Source: Rhizobium lusitanum (GTDB lineage Bacteria; Pseudomonadota; Alphaproteobacteria; Rhizobiales; Rhizobiaceae). Taken from it: a DNA stretch of 64,000 nucleotides. The DNA lies in contig NZ_CP050308.1 of assembly GCF_014189535.1 (NCBI RefSeq), forward strand, positions 1,054,001-1,118,000, given 5' to 3'. Below the pieces are notes generated by a model that was not told where the DNA came from, did no database searches, and was given only the letters and a program-made list of their open reading frames with translations. Of the stretch, positions 25,262 to 34,686 are shown in pieces. Numbering within the stretch: the first letter of the stretch is position 1; every line of letters starts with the position of its first letter. The translations under genes and the position numbers were made by a program.

Positions 25262-26365
25262 ATGGGTTTCAAATGCGGTATCGTCGGGCTGCCGAATGTC
25301 GGCAAGTCCACTCTGTTCAACGCGCTGACCAAGACGGCGGCGGCGCAGGCGGCGAATTATCCGTTCTGCACGATCGAGCCGAACACGGGTGAAGTGGCGG
25401 TTCCCGATCCGCGTATGGAGCAGCTTGCCCAAATCGCCAAGTCGAAAGAGCTGATCCCGACGCGTATCTCCTTTGTCGATATTGCCGGCCTGGTGCGCGG
25501 CGCGTCGAAGGGCGAAGGCCTGGGCAACCAGTTCCTCGCCAATATCCGCGAAGTCGACGCCATCGTACATGTGCTGCGCTGCTTCGAAGACAGCGACATC
25601 ACCCACGTCGAAGGCCGCATCAATCCGGTTGCCGATGCCGAGACCATCGAGACCGAGCTGATGCTCTCCGATCTCGAGAGCCTAGAGCGCCGCACCGAGC
25701 AGACACGCAAGCGCGCCAACAGCAAAGACAAGGAATCCATGGCGATGCTGCCGCTTATGGAAGCCTCGCTCAAATTGTTGAACGAAGGCAAGCCGGTGCG
25801 CAACTTGCTGTCGAAGCTCGATGAGGAGGAACTCCATATCCTCAAGAGCCTCAACCTTCTGACCTCGCATCCCGTGCTCTATGTCTGCAACGTCGCCGAA
25901 GCCGATGCCGTTGCCGGCAATGAGCATACGGCTGCCGTCACCGCCATGGCCAAGGAGCAGAATTCCGAAGTGGTGATCATCTCCGCCGCCATCGAAGCGG
26001 AAGTGGCACAACTGCCCGAGGAGGAAGCCATGGAATTCCTCTCCGAACTCGGCCTCCAGGAAGCCGGCCTCAACCGGCTGATCTACGCCGGCTACAAGCT
26101 GCTGCATCTCATCACCTATTTCACCGTCGGCCCGAAGGAAACACGCGCCTGGACGATCGAGGAAGGCACCAAGGCCCCGCAGGCCGCCGGCGTCATCCAT
26201 TCCGATTTCGAACGCGGCTTCATCCGCGCCCAAACCATAGCTTATGGCGATTACATCACCTTCAAGGGTGAAGTCGGCGCCAAGGAAAACGGCAAGATGC
26301 GCTCCGAAGGTAAGGAATATGTCGTACAGGACGGCGACGTTCTCAACTTCCTGTTCAATGCCTAG
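25262..26365 (+). CDS. ychF: Redox-regulated ATPase YchF
   Basis: A 367-residue Obg-family P-loop ATPase that associates with ribosomes and is linked to oxidative-stress responses. The Walker A loop is GLPNVGKSTLFNALT, followed by the DIAGLVRGASKGEGLGNQFL switch II region. The specificity motif is NVAEAD where GTPases have NKxD, in line with ATP preference. A long alpha-helical insert and a C-terminal TGS domain (about 280-367, YFTVGPKETRAWTI to FLFNA) complete the usual plan. It lies in the classical neighbourhood of rplY and pth, here interrupted by the c-di-GMP module and clpS2. Confidence 0.96.
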   Translation: MGFKCGIVGLPNVGKSTLFNALTKTAAAQAANYPFCTIEPNTGEVAVPDPRMEQLAQIAKSKELIPTRISFVDIAGLVRGASKGEGLGNQFLANIREVDAIVHVLRCFEDSDITHVEGRINPVADAETIETELMLSDLESLERRTEQTRKRANSKDKESMAMLPLMEASLKLLNEGKPVRNLLSKLDEEELHILKSLNLLTSHPVLYVCNVAEADAVAGNEHTAAVTAMAKEQNSEVVIISAAIEAEVAQLPEEEAMEFLSELGLQEAGLNRLIYAGYKLLHLITYFTVGPKETRAWTIEEGTKAPQAAGVIHSDFERGFIRAQTIAYGDYITFKGEVGAKENGKMRSEGKEYVVQDGDVLNFLFNA

Positions 26366-26375
26366 GAAATGACGG

Positions 26376-26407
26376 GATTGCCGGCCCTCACCTGAGCGCC
26401 GGCAATC
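26376..26407 (+). terminator. Hairpin terminator after ychF
   Basis: GATTGCCGGC (26376-26385) pairs perfectly with GCCGGCAATC (26398-26407) around a 12-base loop, followed by TTCCCTC. The T tract is short, so strength is moderate. Confidence 0.7.
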
Positions 26408-26551
26408 TTCCCTCTGCGGATCCCGGCAACAGCCGGACCGTGACCCGGCTCAAGCCGCACCCTTTCCCCGTCATCGCCGCGAAAAATACTTGCGCCACTC
26501 CTGCCCGACATGCGATTGCGCAGGGAGGGAATGAGGAGGCCGGTGACGGAT

Positions 26552-27016
26552 ATGGCGAAACTGACATATGAGGATTTTCAGCCGGGACAGGTATTTCCGC
26601 TCGGGCCGAAGCATGTGACGACCGAAGAAATCATTGAATTCGCAAGCGAGTTCGACCCGCAGCCCATGCACCTCGACGAAGCTGCCGGCCGCGCCAGCAT
26701 TCTCGGCGGGCTTGCCGCCTCCGGCTGGCATACCTCGGCGATGTTCATGCGCATGATGTGCGACAGCTATTTGCTCAACACCGAATCCGAAGGCGCACCC
26801 GGCATCGATTTCATGGAGTGGAAGAAGCCGGTTCTCGCCGGCGACACGATTTCCGGCCGTTCGATCGTACTCGAATCCCGCGCCATGCGTTCCCGCCCCG
26901 GCATCGGCATCGTCAAGTTCCGGCATGAGGTGAAGAACCAGCACGGCGAACTCGTCTGCCTCGGCGAGAACGCCACCATGATCCGCATGCGCTCGCCCGT
27001 GGAGACCTCGGCATGA
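26552..27016 (+). CDS. MaoC-family dehydratase 1
   Basis: A 154-residue hot-dog fold hydratase-like protein. The hydratase signature is present as FASEFDPQPMHLDEAAGR, with Asp and His of the catalytic pair, followed by FGG-like LGGLAASGWHT. Members hydrate or dehydrate acyl-CoA thioesters. The start is ambiguous: ATG 26552 (chosen; begins MAKLTYEDFQPGQVF) lies 12 bases after AGGAGG (26534-26539), while GTG 26543 lies only three after it and ATG 26531 lies before it. Its stop overlaps the next start in ATGA, so the two MaoC genes are translationally coupled and may form a heterodimer. Confidence 0.85.
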   Translation: MAKLTYEDFQPGQVFPLGPKHVTTEEIIEFASEFDPQPMHLDEAAGRASILGGLAASGWHTSAMFMRMMCDSYLLNTESEGAPGIDFMEWKKPVLAGDTISGRSIVLESRAMRSRPGIGIVKFRHEVKNQHGELVCLGENATMIRMRSPVETSA

Positions 27017-27480
27017 AGATGATGGAACTCTACCCCACGGGTGAGCGGACCGAGATCGGCAGCCATACGTTTACGCCCGAAAACATCGTCCGCTTCGCCT
27101 CGCGCTTCGACCCACAGATTTTCCATATGGACGCGGAAGCTGCCAAGGACACGCTGTTCGGCGGGCTCTGCGCTTCCGGTTGGCACTCCTGCGCCGCCTG
27201 GATGAGGACCTTCATCGACTACTGGAAGGGCGAAACCGCCCGCCTGATCACCGAGGGCAAAAAGCCGCCCAAACTCGGCCCCTCGGCCGGCTTCCAGAAG
27301 CTGCAATGGCTGCGCCCGGTCTTTGCCGGCGATACCGTCACCTACGGCGTCACCCTGCTTTCCAGCCGCCCATTGGCCTCACGCCCAGGCTGGACGCTCA
27401 ACACCATCCTCTGTGACGGAACCAACCAGCATGGCGTGCCGGTGATACGCTTCGAGAGCACTGTGCTGGAGTTTGAATAA
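27013..27480 (+). CDS. MaoC-family dehydratase 2
   Basis: A 155-residue second MaoC hot-dog domain. It also keeps the catalytic segment FASRFDPQIFHMDAEAAK and LFGGLCASGWHS. It overlaps the preceding MaoC gene by four bases (ATGA). The two products share the same plan but differ in the central region, suggesting a hetero-oligomer. The acyl-CoA substrate is unknown; there is no beta-oxidation gene next to it. The convergent apt gene lies about 40 bases away. Confidence 0.85.
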   Translation: MKMMELYPTGERTEIGSHTFTPENIVRFASRFDPQIFHMDAEAAKDTLFGGLCASGWHSCAAWMRTFIDYWKGETARLITEGKKPPKLGPSAGFQKLQWLRPVFAGDTVTYGVTLLSSRPLASRPGWTLNTILCDGTNQHGVPVIRFESTVLEFE

Positions 27481-27483
27481 ACA

Positions 27484-27507
27484 CCTTCGCCCCGTTTGAG
27501 GCGAAGG
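27484..27507. terminator. Hairpin between MaoC and apt
   Basis: CCTTCGCC (27484-27491) pairs with GGCGAAGG (27500-27507) around an eight-base loop in the gap between two convergent genes. There is no clear T tract, so termination efficiency is uncertain. Confidence 0.5.
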
Positions 27508-27518
27508 CAGGTTGGTCT

Positions 27519-28061
27519 TCAATGCCCGCTGAATTCCACCAGCGTGTGAACCGGTACATCAAGCGCTTCCAGCTTCTTGCGGCCACCGAGATCCGGCAGG
27601 TCGATGACGAAGCAGGCGGCGACGACCTCGGCGCCGATCTGGCGCAGCAGCTGTGTTGCGCCAACGGCGGTGCCGCCGGTCGCGATCAGGTCGTCGACTA
27701 GGATCACCTTTTCGCCGGGGTTCACGGCGTCGCGGTGCATCTCCATCTCGTCGACGCCGTATTCGAGGCTATAGGCGATGCGCACAATATCATGCGGCAG
27801 CTTGCCCTTCTTGCGGATCGGCACGAAACCGGCCGACAGCTGATGCGCCACCGCGCCGCCCAGAATGAAGCCGCGGGCCTCCATGCCGGCGACCTTATCG
27901 ATTTTGGTGCCGGCATAAGGCTGCACCAGCGCATCGACAGCCCGGCGAAACGCCTTGGCGTTGCCGAGCATCGTGGTGATGTCGCGAAAGATGATGCCGG
28001 GCTTGGGATAGTCCGGAATGGAGCGGATGCTGGCGGCAAGCTCCGAAGCGATAGTATTCAT
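27519..28061 (-). CDS. apt: Adenine phosphoribosyltransferase
   Basis: A 180-residue purine salvage enzyme converting adenine and PRPP to AMP. The N-terminal [16 protein letters not shown] is characteristic, as is the [12 protein letters not shown] segment. The PRPP-binding loop [13 protein letters not shown] is complete, and the C-terminal [17 protein letters not shown] is present. The ATG at 28061 gives the normal family start; an in-frame extension to 28109 is not supported. The petABC terminator separates it from petC, so it has its own promoter. Confidence 0.96.
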   Translation of the reverse strand: MNTIASELAASIRSIPDYPKPGIIFRDITTMLGNAKAFRRAVDALVQPYAGTKIDKVAGMEARGFILGGAVAHQLSAGFVPIRKKGKLPHDIVRIAYSLEYGVDEMEMHRDAVNPGEKVILVDDLIATGGTAVGATQLLRQIGAEVVAACFVIDLPDLGGRKKLEALDVPVHTLVEFSGH

Positions 28062-28123
28062 GGAAATATATACTCTCAGGCTATGATAGGGCCGGTCGCA
28101 CCCTATCAAGACGCATGCGCGAT

Positions 28124-28168
28124 ACCAACAAAAAAGGCGGCCTATTAGAGCCGCCTTTTTTTGTTGGT
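28124..28168 (-). terminator. Strong terminator at the end of petABC
   Basis: A long stem from ACCAACAAAAAAGGCGGC (28124-28141) pairs with the matching right arm (28150-28168), which has one additional T, around an eight-base loop. A/T tracts on both sides make it effective in both directions. It lies 16 bases beyond petC. Confidence 0.92.
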
Positions 28169-28184
28169 TGCATGGCTGAACTGC

Positions 28185-29051
28185 TTAGTGAGCGCCAGCC
28201 TTGGCGTAGACCGACCGCTTGGTGAGATAGATCAGCGTCGAGAAGATCAGCAGGAATATGATGACCATGAAGCCGAGATGCTTGCGCTCCTCCAGATGCG
28301 GCTCTGCAGCCCACATCAGGAAAGCGGAAACATCGTGCGAATACTGATCGACCGTCTGCGGCGAGCCGTCGTCATAGGTGACCTGCCCGTCGGAAAGCGG
28401 CTTCGGCATGGCGAAGGTCGCGGCGGCATCGAAATAAGGATTGTAGTGCGAGGCCTGCGGCACCTTGAAACCGGCCGGAGGCTCTTCATAGCCCGTCAGC
28501 AGCGAGTAGATATAATCCGGCCCGCCTTCCTGATACTGCGTGAAGATGTCGAAAACGAACTGCGGGAAGCCGCGCTCGATTTCACGCGCCTTGGCGAGCA
28601 GCGACATGTCCGGCGGCACGGCCCCGTTATTCGAGGCGGCTGCCGCCTCGTCATTCGGGAACGGCGACGGGAAGTGGTCGGACGGAAGCGCCTTGCGGGT
28701 AAACATCTCGCCCTGAGGGTTCGGACCGTCCTGTACCTCGTAGTTCGCCGCGAAAGTCTTGACCTGCGCTTCCGAATAGCCAAGCTCACCCAGCGTACGG
28801 AAGGGCACCAGCTTCATCGAATGGCAGGCGGAACAGACTTCCGTGTAGACCTTGAGGCCGCGCTGGAGCTGCGCCTTGTCGTAGTAGCCGAAGGGACCGG
28901 AGAAGGTCCAGTTCTGCGTCCTCGGCTCCTTGAGCGGGTAGTGCGGTGTCGCTTCTTCGGCGGCGGGCTTGGTTTCCGCGGCAACGGCGGCAACCGTGGC
29001 GAAGCCACCGATAAGTGCGAGCGACAGAAGGCCGGCAACAAGATTTTTCAT
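28185..29051 (-). CDS. petC: Cytochrome c1, bc1 complex
   Basis: A 288-residue haem protein of complex III. A signal peptide is at about 1-24. Haem c is attached at CSACH (Cys73, Cys76, His77), and the distal Met lies in FAMPKPL. A C-terminal transmembrane anchor (VIIFLLIFSTLIYLTKRS) keeps the domain in the periplasm. It passes electrons from the Rieske centre to soluble cytochrome c. It is separate from petB, unlike the fused fbcH of Bradyrhizobium. It follows petB by 15 bases and ends the petABC operon at a strong terminator. Confidence 0.96.
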   Translation of the reverse strand: MKNLVAGLLSLALIGGFATVAAVAAETKPAAEEATPHYPLKEPRTQNWTFSGPFGYYDKAQLQRGLKVYTEVCSACHSMKLVPFRTLGELGYSEAQVKTFAANYEVQDGPNPQGEMFTRKALPSDHFPSPFPNDEAAAASNNGAVPPDMSLLAKAREIERGFPQFVFDIFTQYQEGGPDYIYSLLTGYEEPPAGFKVPQASHYNPYFDAAATFAMPKPLSDGQVTYDDGSPQTVDQYSHDVSAFLMWAAEPHLEERKHLGFMVIIFLLIFSTLIYLTKRSVYAKAGAH

Positions 29052-29066
29052 TGTTCTCTTCCCCGG

Positions 29067-30341
29067 TTACGCTTGAGCCGGAACGGCTGTTTTGCCGTTC
29101 TGCTTCTCAAGGACCGCCTCCGTAATCGAATTTGGAATGCGCCTCGGTGTTTCGACCAGACCGAGAACCGGCATGGCGACGAGGAAGAACAGGAAGTAGA
29201 ACAGCGTCGCAAACTGCGAGATCACGACGAAATTACCTTCCGCCGGCTGCGAACCGAGCCAGCCGAGCAGAACGGCATCGGCCACGAACAGCCAGAAGAA
29301 CAGCTTGTACCAGGGACGATAGACCGCCGAGCGGATCTTCGACGTGTCCAGCCAAGGCAGGAAGAACAGCACGATGATCGCACCGAACATCGTCAAAACG
29401 CCACCAAGCTTGGAGTCGATCGGGCCGATGTTGAAGGTAATCGAGCGCAGCATCGCGTAGAACGGCAGGAAGTACCATTCCGGAACGATGTGAGCCGGCG
29501 TCTTCAGCGGATTGGCCGGAATGTAGTTGTCGGCATGGCCAAGAAAGTTCGGCAGGTAGAAGACGAAATAGGCGAAGACCAGCAGGAAGATGGAAACGCC
29601 GAGCGCATCCTTCAGCGTCGCATAGGGCGTGAAGGGCACGGTGTCGGTCTTCAACTTGACCTCGACGCCTGTCGGGTTCGTCTGGCCGGTCACATGCAGC
29701 GCCCAGATGTGCAGGATAACGACACCCGCGATCATGAACGGCAGCAGATAGTGCAGCGAGAAGAAGCGATTGAGCGTCGGATCGTCGACGGCAAAGCCGC
29801 CGAGCAGGAAGGACTGGATCCAGTCTCCGATCCAGGGGAAGGCCGAGAAGAACCCAGTGATGACGGTCGCGCCCCAGAAGGACATCTGACCCCAGGGCAG
29901 AACGTAGCCCATGAAGGCCGTTGCCATCATCAGGAGGTAGATGATCACGCCGAGGATCCAGAGGATCTCGCGCGGCGCTTTGTAGGAGCCGTAGTAGAGG
30001 CCACGGGCGATGTGGAGATAGACCGCAACGAAGAAGAAGGACGCGCCATTGGCGTGCATGTAGCGCAGCAGCCAACCATGGTTGACGTCGCGCACGATCT
30101 TCTCGACCGAGTTGAAGGCGACGGTCGTGTCCGCCGCATAATGCATGGCAAGAACAACACCGGTCAGGATTTGCAGGATAAGCATCACGGCCAGCATGGC
30201 GCCGAACGTATAGGCATAGTTCAGATTACGCGGGACCGGATAGGCGATGAAACTGTCATAGACCATACGCGGCAGCGGCAACCGCGCATCGACCCATTTT
30301 TCGAGCCCTGTGGATGGCTCGTAAGACGAATGAGCACTCAT
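29067..30341 (-). CDS. petB: Cytochrome b, bc1 complex
   Basis: A 424-residue integral membrane subunit with about eight to nine helices and the two b haems. The haem-ligand segments are visible: [34 protein letters not shown], and the later [20 protein letters not shown]. The Qo motif [13 protein letters not shown] (PEWY) is intact. The long Arg-poor C-terminal tail is typical of alphaproteobacteria. The ATG at 30341 would lie 14 bases after the expected petA stop (30356), but petA as sequenced reads 86 bases into it. Cotranscribed with petA and petC. Confidence 0.97.
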   Translation of the reverse strand: MSAHSSYEPSTGLEKWVDARLPLPRMVYDSFIAYPVPRNLNYAYTFGAMLAVMLILQILTGVVLAMHYAADTTVAFNSVEKIVRDVNHGWLLRYMHANGASFFFVAVYLHIARGLYYGSYKAPREILWILGVIIYLLMMATAFMGYVLPWGQMSFWGATVITGFFSAFPWIGDWIQSFLLGGFAVDDPTLNRFFSLHYLLPFMIAGVVILHIWALHVTGQTNPTGVEVKLKTDTVPFTPYATLKDALGVSIFLLVFAYFVFYLPNFLGHADNYIPANPLKTPAHIVPEWYFLPFYAMLRSITFNIGPIDSKLGGVLTMFGAIIVLFFLPWLDTSKIRSAVYRPWYKLFFWLFVADAVLLGWLGSQPAEGNFVVISQFATLFYFLFFLVAMPVLGLVETPRRIPNSITEAVLEKQNGKTAVPAQA

Positions 30342-30933
30342 GATTCAGTTCCCCCTCAACCGACCTTGATCTTTTTTCTGCGGTGAACGCATATAGCGGA
30401 ATGGCGAGGTTCTGCGGCGCTGGCCCATGGCGGATGCGACCGGCGGTGTCATAGACCGAACCATGGCAGGGACAGAACCACCCGCCATATTCCCCTGCCT
30501 GACCGAGCGGTATGCAACCGAGATGGGTGCAGACGCCGATCATGACAAGCCAGTTCTCTTTCCCATCACCGGCCGAACGCGCGACATCGGTCGCCTGCGC
30601 ATCCGCTGCCAGATTGGCATTGCGAGCGACAGGGTCCTTCAGATCCTTGATCTCCGTACCCTTGGCGTCGTCGATTTCCTTTTGCGTGCGATTGCGGATG
30701 AAGACCGGCTTGCCGCGCCATTTCACCGTCAGAGACATGCCCGGCTCCAGGCTGGTCACGTCAACTTCGATGGAAGCAAGAGCTAGCGTCGAGGCATCCG
30801 GTCGCATCTGGTCGATAAACGGCCATGCAACGGCAACGGCACCGACCGCGCCGGCCATGCCCGTCGTCAGATAAAGGAAGTCTCGGCGAGTTGGCTCGCC
30901 CGTGGTTTCACTCGTCGTAGTATGCTCGCTCAA
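30256..30933 (-). CDS. petA: Rieske iron-sulfur subunit of bc1, C-terminus frameshifted
   Basis: A Rieske protein with a Tat-type N-terminus ([11 protein letters not shown]) and membrane anchor. The 2Fe-2S motifs [12 protein letters not shown] and [10 protein letters not shown] are intact. At the end the frame reads [12 protein letters not shown], giving 225 residues and an 86-base overlap with petB. Adding one T to the T6 run at 30372-30377 (plus strand) gives AEKKIKVG and a stop at 30356-30358. That makes 192 residues, the normal length, with petB 14 bases later. So one base is probably missing. The start is a TTG at 30933; a nearer ATG meets a stop within five codons. Confidence 0.93.
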   Translation of the reverse strand: MSEHTTTSETTGEPTRRDFLYLTTGMAGAVGAVAVAWPFIDQMRPDASTLALASIEVDVTSLEPGMSLTVKWRGKPVFIRNRTQKEIDDAKGTEIKDLKDPVARNANLAADAQATDVARSAGDGKENWLVMIGVCTHLGCIPLGQAGEYGGWFCPCHGSVYDTAGRIRHGPAPQNLAIPLYAFTAEKRSRSVEGELNHECSFVLRAIHRARKMGRCAVAAAAYGL

Positions 30934-30954
30934 AGCCGGACCATCCTCTTCCGC

Positions 30955-30978
30955 AAAACCGCAGCTAAGCGCTGCGGT
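30955..30978 (-). promoter_or_regulatory. Terminator-like hairpin in the petABC leader
   Basis: On the minus strand ACCGCAGC and GCTGCGGT (plus 30971-30978 and 30958-30965) form an eight-pair stem followed by TTTT, ending about 20 bases before the petA TTG. This could be an attenuator or a terminator-like element in the leader; no leader peptide was found. Confidence 0.4.
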
Positions 30979-31404
30979 ACCCCCTCACTAACGGCGAATC
31001 AACGCGACCATAATTCCGCCATAGATTCCTCCGTATCCCGCCGCGTTCTAAGCTTGATCGCAAATTATGTCCAGTCTTGGCAAGGGGTGGAGGCACAATG
31101 TCGCGGGAAAAGCGCGCTATTTGGCCGCGCGCAGCGAGCTTAAAATCAACGCCAGCAGTCAAATCGGCGTAAGAGCATGAAAAACCGTAAGATTCGCATA
31201 ATAAATTTTCTCATTGCGGAGCAAAATAAACAATGATTTCAATGCTGCATCGCAACAAATTCAATGACACGCCGGTCATTGATCTCTAAGACGATAGTCT
31301 TTCCTTGCCTTTTGACACTATGGATTTCATGACCGCATTACGCATCATTTCACGCTCTGCCGCCCGCTTTTGAACTGCGTTTTAGCAATGCCAAGGATAT
31401 GTTT
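30979..31404. other. Intergenic region between petABC and the EEP gene
   Basis: About 425 bases with no convincing gene. It must carry the promoters for the divergent petABC operon and the EEP-fold gene. It is AT-rich around 31190-31260, which could be a promoter region, but I could not pick a -35/-10 pair with confidence. Confidence 0.35.
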
Positions 31405-32340
31405 ATGAGGCAGACGATTTACTGCGTTTTATGCGTGCTGGTGACCTTATTGCTGGTCACGCTGGCGGCACGCTATGCCATCGACATCTGGCTGCTCGCA
31501 TTCTTCGAGAGCCTGCAGACGCATTTCAGCCTTTTCGGCATTTTGCTTGCCCTGCTCGCGCTTCTCTTCCGGCGGCACTGGTATGCGGTTCTCCTCGTCG
31601 TCTTCGGGGTCGGGCTCGCGGTCCATTCGGTCCTGATGCTTCGGGAACATGCCGCCTCCCCTGCAACAGAGACCGATGCGGGCAAAAGCTTCAAGCTGCT
31701 CTCCTTCAACATCGAGAACAGCAATTTCGAAAACGGCGCCGGCATCGCCGACTTCATCCTTAGCTCCAACGCCGATGTCGTGGAGATTTTCGAGGCCGAG
31801 CCGATCAAAGCCGAGCTGCAGCGCATCAGCGATATCTACCCCTATCGCATCGGCTGCGGAGTCATGACCGACGACTGCGACTCCCTGCTGCTGTCGAAGC
31901 GACCGTTCCAGACGCAGGACATGCGCAGCCTCGGCAGCCTCTGGCGCAATCGTTTCATTCTCGCGACCATCGACATGGGCGGCCAGCCGGTGAACTTTGC
32001 TTCGGCGCATCTGAGCAAGCCCTATTTCGACGAATTTCATGCGGACGAGTTGAGCATCCTCGGCCCAATCCTCAGGCAAATTCACGGACCGCTGATCCTT
32101 GCCGGTGATTTCAATGCGTCGGTGATTGCCCCGGATATGCGGGATTTCCTCAAGGACACCGAACTCAGCCATGCTTTTCCGGAGCCCGCCACCTGGCCGG
32201 TCATGGCCGGTGCTTACGGCATCGCAATAGACCATGTTTTTGCGCGCGCGCCGTTGCGGCTGATATCCGTCCGACAGATACCCGACGCCATGGGCTCGAA
32301 CCATTTCGGCCTGATGACCGAGTTTAGCGTTTCAAAGTAG
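31405..32340 (+). CDS. Membrane-anchored endonuclease/exonuclease/phosphatase-fold protein
   Basis: A 311-residue protein with three N-terminal hydrophobic segments (about 4-85) and a C-terminal EEP (DNase I-like) domain from about 95. Core motifs are LLSFNIENSNF (strand with metal-binding Asn), ADVVEIFEAEP (expected QE-type Glu), LAGDFNAS (GDFN) and the end GSNHFGLMTEF (SDHxP-type, here SNHFG). The domain faces the periplasm if the helices insert as predicted. Phosphodiesterase or phospholipase action is likely; the substrate is unknown. The ATG at 31405 is seven bases after AAGGA (31393-31397); an ATG at 31399 is too close to it. Confidence 0.85.
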   Translation: MRQTIYCVLCVLVTLLLVTLAARYAIDIWLLAFFESLQTHFSLFGILLALLALLFRRHWYAVLLVVFGVGLAVHSVLMLREHAASPATETDAGKSFKLLSFNIENSNFENGAGIADFILSSNADVVEIFEAEPIKAELQRISDIYPYRIGCGVMTDDCDSLLLSKRPFQTQDMRSLGSLWRNRFILATIDMGGQPVNFASAHLSKPYFDEFHADELSILGPILRQIHGPLILAGDFNASVIAPDMRDFLKDTELSHAFPEPATWPVMAGAYGIAIDHVFARAPLRLISVRQIPDAMGSNHFGLMTEFSVSK

Positions 32341-32396
32341 CACTTTGATTTTGTGTCAACTTATCGGAAAGTCGCCAGACGCTTGCGATGACGGCT

Positions 32397-34259
32397 TTAC
32401 TCCGCATCCTCTGCGATAAAGCCGCCGGATTGGCGTGCCCAAAGCTCGGAATAGAGACCGCCACGGGCAATCAGCTCGTCATGCGTGCCATCCTCGATGA
32501 TCTTGCCCTTGTCGATGACGATCAGCCGGTCGAGCTTGGCGATGGTCGAGAGCCGATGCGCGATGGCCAGCACCGTCTTGCCTTCCATCAACGTTTCGAG
32601 ATTGGACTGCAGCGCTGCCTCCGCTTCGGAATCCAGCGCCGAGGTCGCCTCGTCCAGCACCAGGATCGGCGCGTCCTTCAGCATGACGCGGGCAATGGCG
32701 ATGCGCTGGCGCTGACCCCCGGAGAGTTTCACGCCGCGCTCGCCGACATGGGCGGCATAGCCTTTTCGGCCCTTCTGGTCCTCCAGTGTCGCGATGAACC
32801 TGTCCGCCTCCGCCCGCCGCGTCGCCTGCGCCAGCTGTTCCTCGCTCGCTAGCGGACGGCCGAAAAGGATATTGTCGCGGACGGAGCGGTTGAGAAGCGC
32901 AGTATCCTGGGTGACCATACCGATCTCGGCGCGCAGCGACTCCTGTCGGACCGTGGCGATATCCTGTCCGTCGATCAGGATACGGCCGCCTTCGAGATCG
33001 TAGAAGCGCAGGAGCAGATTGACGAGCGTCGTCTTGCCTGCCCCCGAGCGGCCGACGATGCCGACCTTCTCACCAGCGCGGACGGTCAGCGAGAAATCCT
33101 CGATGATGCCGCTGCCGCGACCGTAGTGGAAGGCCACATGCTCGAAGCGGATGTCCGGGCGGACGATCTGCAGATCCCTGGCGCCCGGCTGATCGACCAG
33201 ACCGATCGGCTCCGAGATCATTTCCGCCGAGTTCTGGATCGTGCCGAGATTGCGCATGATGGCATTGAACTGCGACATCATCCGGCCGAAGAGCATATTG
33301 AGCCGCAGCACCATGCTGAGCGTGAAGGCAACACCACCGGTCGAGATGTCGCCGGCAAGCCACAGATGGATGGCCAGGGCCGCGATAGTCGTGATCATCA
33401 CGCCAGACAGAAGTGCCAGCGACGAGCGCACGCCGGTCAGAAGTCGCGTAAACGGAATGACCGCCGCCTGAAAGCGATCGAAGCCGTTGCGGATGTAATC
33501 GTCGTTCTGCTCTTCACGGCCGAAGAGCTTCAGTGTCTGGATATTGGCATAGGCATCGACCATGCGGCCGTTCAACACCGACGCTGCTTCGGCCGAATTG
33601 CGGGCATGACGGCGGATGCGCGGCACGAAATAACGGGCGAGCAGCGAGAAGACGCCGATCCAAACCGTGATTACGAGTGCCAGGCGCCAGTCCAGCCCTC
33701 CAACCAACGCAATAGTCGAGGCGGCATAGATGATGATAAACCAGACCACCTGCAGCAGCGACACGACGAGATCGCCGGTCGACTGCCCCGCCGACCAGAC
33801 CTTGGTGACGATGCGGCCGGAAAAATCATTCTGAAAGAAGCTTATCGATTGACGCGCGACATGCGCATAGGCCTGCCAGCGCACCAAATTGAGAAAGCCG
33901 GGAACGACCACTTGCTCCTCGACCAGCGCGCCGAGGCTGACCACAAAGAACCGCACGACCAGTACGACGAAGACCATGCCGAGCAACGTGCCGCCATGGC
34001 CAGCGAGCAGCCCAGTCCAGCCCTCGCCCGGCTTTACCTTGTCCAGGATATCCACGAGATGCCCGACAAACCAGAACAGCGCCGCCTCAAGCATCGCCAC
34101 GGCCCCGCCAAGCGCCGCCATCGCCAGGAACGGGCCTTTCGCCTGACCGACATAATACCAGATGAAAGCCCAAAGCGACCGCGGCGGCTGAAGGTCGCCA
34201 CTGCGGTCGTAGGGATCAATCCAAGTCTCGAACAATCGGTAGACGGAACGGATCAACAT
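32397..34259 (-). CDS. ABC exporter half-transporter 1 (permease-ATPase)
   Basis: A 620-residue MsbA-like half-transporter: six hydrophobic helices in the N-terminal 330 residues, then an ATPase with Walker A GRSGAGKTTLVNLL, Q-loop VTQDTALL, signature LSGGQRQRIAIAR, Walker B VLDEATSAL and the His-loop AHRLST. All are intact. Length is normal. It is the last of three genes in the same direction: exporter 2 (35104-36957), ParDE, then this. The two exporters share about the same plan and could form a heterodimer. Substrate unknown; lipid or drug export is typical of the family. Confidence 0.93.
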   Translation of the reverse strand: MLIRSVYRLFETWIDPYDRSGDLQPPRSLWAFIWYYVGQAKGPFLAMAALGGAVAMLEAALFWFVGHLVDILDKVKPGEGWTGLLAGHGGTLLGMVFVVLVVRFFVVSLGALVEEQVVVPGFLNLVRWQAYAHVARQSISFFQNDFSGRIVTKVWSAGQSTGDLVVSLLQVVWFIIIYAASTIALVGGLDWRLALVITVWIGVFSLLARYFVPRIRRHARNSAEAASVLNGRMVDAYANIQTLKLFGREEQNDDYIRNGFDRFQAAVIPFTRLLTGVRSSLALLSGVMITTIAALAIHLWLAGDISTGGVAFTLSMVLRLNMLFGRMMSQFNAIMRNLGTIQNSAEMISEPIGLVDQPGARDLQIVRPDIRFEHVAFHYGRGSGIIEDFSLTVRAGEKVGIVGRSGAGKTTLVNLLLRFYDLEGGRILIDGQDIATVRQESLRAEIGMVTQDTALLNRSVRDNILFGRPLASEEQLAQATRRAEADRFIATLEDQKGRKGYAAHVGERGVKLSGGQRQRIAIARVMLKDAPILVLDEATSALDSEAEAALQSNLETLMEGKTVLAIAHRLSTIAKLDRLIVIDKGKIIEDGTHDELIARGGLYSELWARQSGGFIAEDAE

Positions 34260-34359
34260 CCCATGCGATATAGGAGGTTTCGCCGAGCGCGCAAAGCAAT
34301 GCCGTGGGTGGAAAACATTATATTTTTGTCATGTTTGGCGCCAAAAAGCACTCGGCACT

Positions 34360-34686
34360 TCACGTCGCCCCGTCGTCTTCGCTCAGAATAGCTAGCAGGT
34401 CACGCCGTCCATGCAAGATGCGGACAACGATGGTCGTTTCATCTCGGATAAGGTAATAAACGCGAATTGACTCGAAACCCGATACCATCCGCGATCTCAG
34501 GCCATCGAGAGCCGGGTTGTCGAAATGACGAGGCGATCCAGCCGATGGGGCCTGCGCAATAGTCAACAAGGAGTGTCGGATCCCCACGAAAAAGCGATCA
34601 CCAACATCGTTACCGCCGGTATCGGTATAATATCGCAATTGCTCAAGAATATCCGAGCGGGCCGCCGGCTTAACGATCAATTTCAC
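34360..34686 (-). CDS. parE: Type II toxin, RelE/ParE superfamily
   Basis: A 108-residue basic ParE/RelE-fold protein. The family core is visible as RSDILEQLRYYTDTGG near the start and GLRSRMVSGFESIRVYYLI and VVRILHGRRDL near the end. ParE toxins poison DNA gyrase; RelE members cleave mRNA. The exact mode here is not known, though the pairing with a ParD-like antitoxin favours ParE. The antitoxin stop overlaps its ATG (ATGA), which keeps expression coupled. The toxin gene ends 100 bases before exporter 1. Confidence 0.88.
   Translation of the reverse strand: MKLIVKPAARSDILEQLRYYTDTGGNDVGDRFFVGIRHSLLTIAQAPSAGSPRHFDNPALDGLRSRMVSGFESIRVYYLIRDETTIVVRILHGRRDLLAILSEDDGAT

Noticed and set aside
28161..30386. 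A long rightward open frame opposite the petABC genes
   Set aside because: It is Arg/Glu/Gln-rich with no domain and lies fully antisense to conserved bc1 genes; it is a by-product of high GC content.
33126..34391. A long open frame opposite ABC exporter 1
   Set aside because: Same reason: antisense to a conserved transporter and of abnormal composition.
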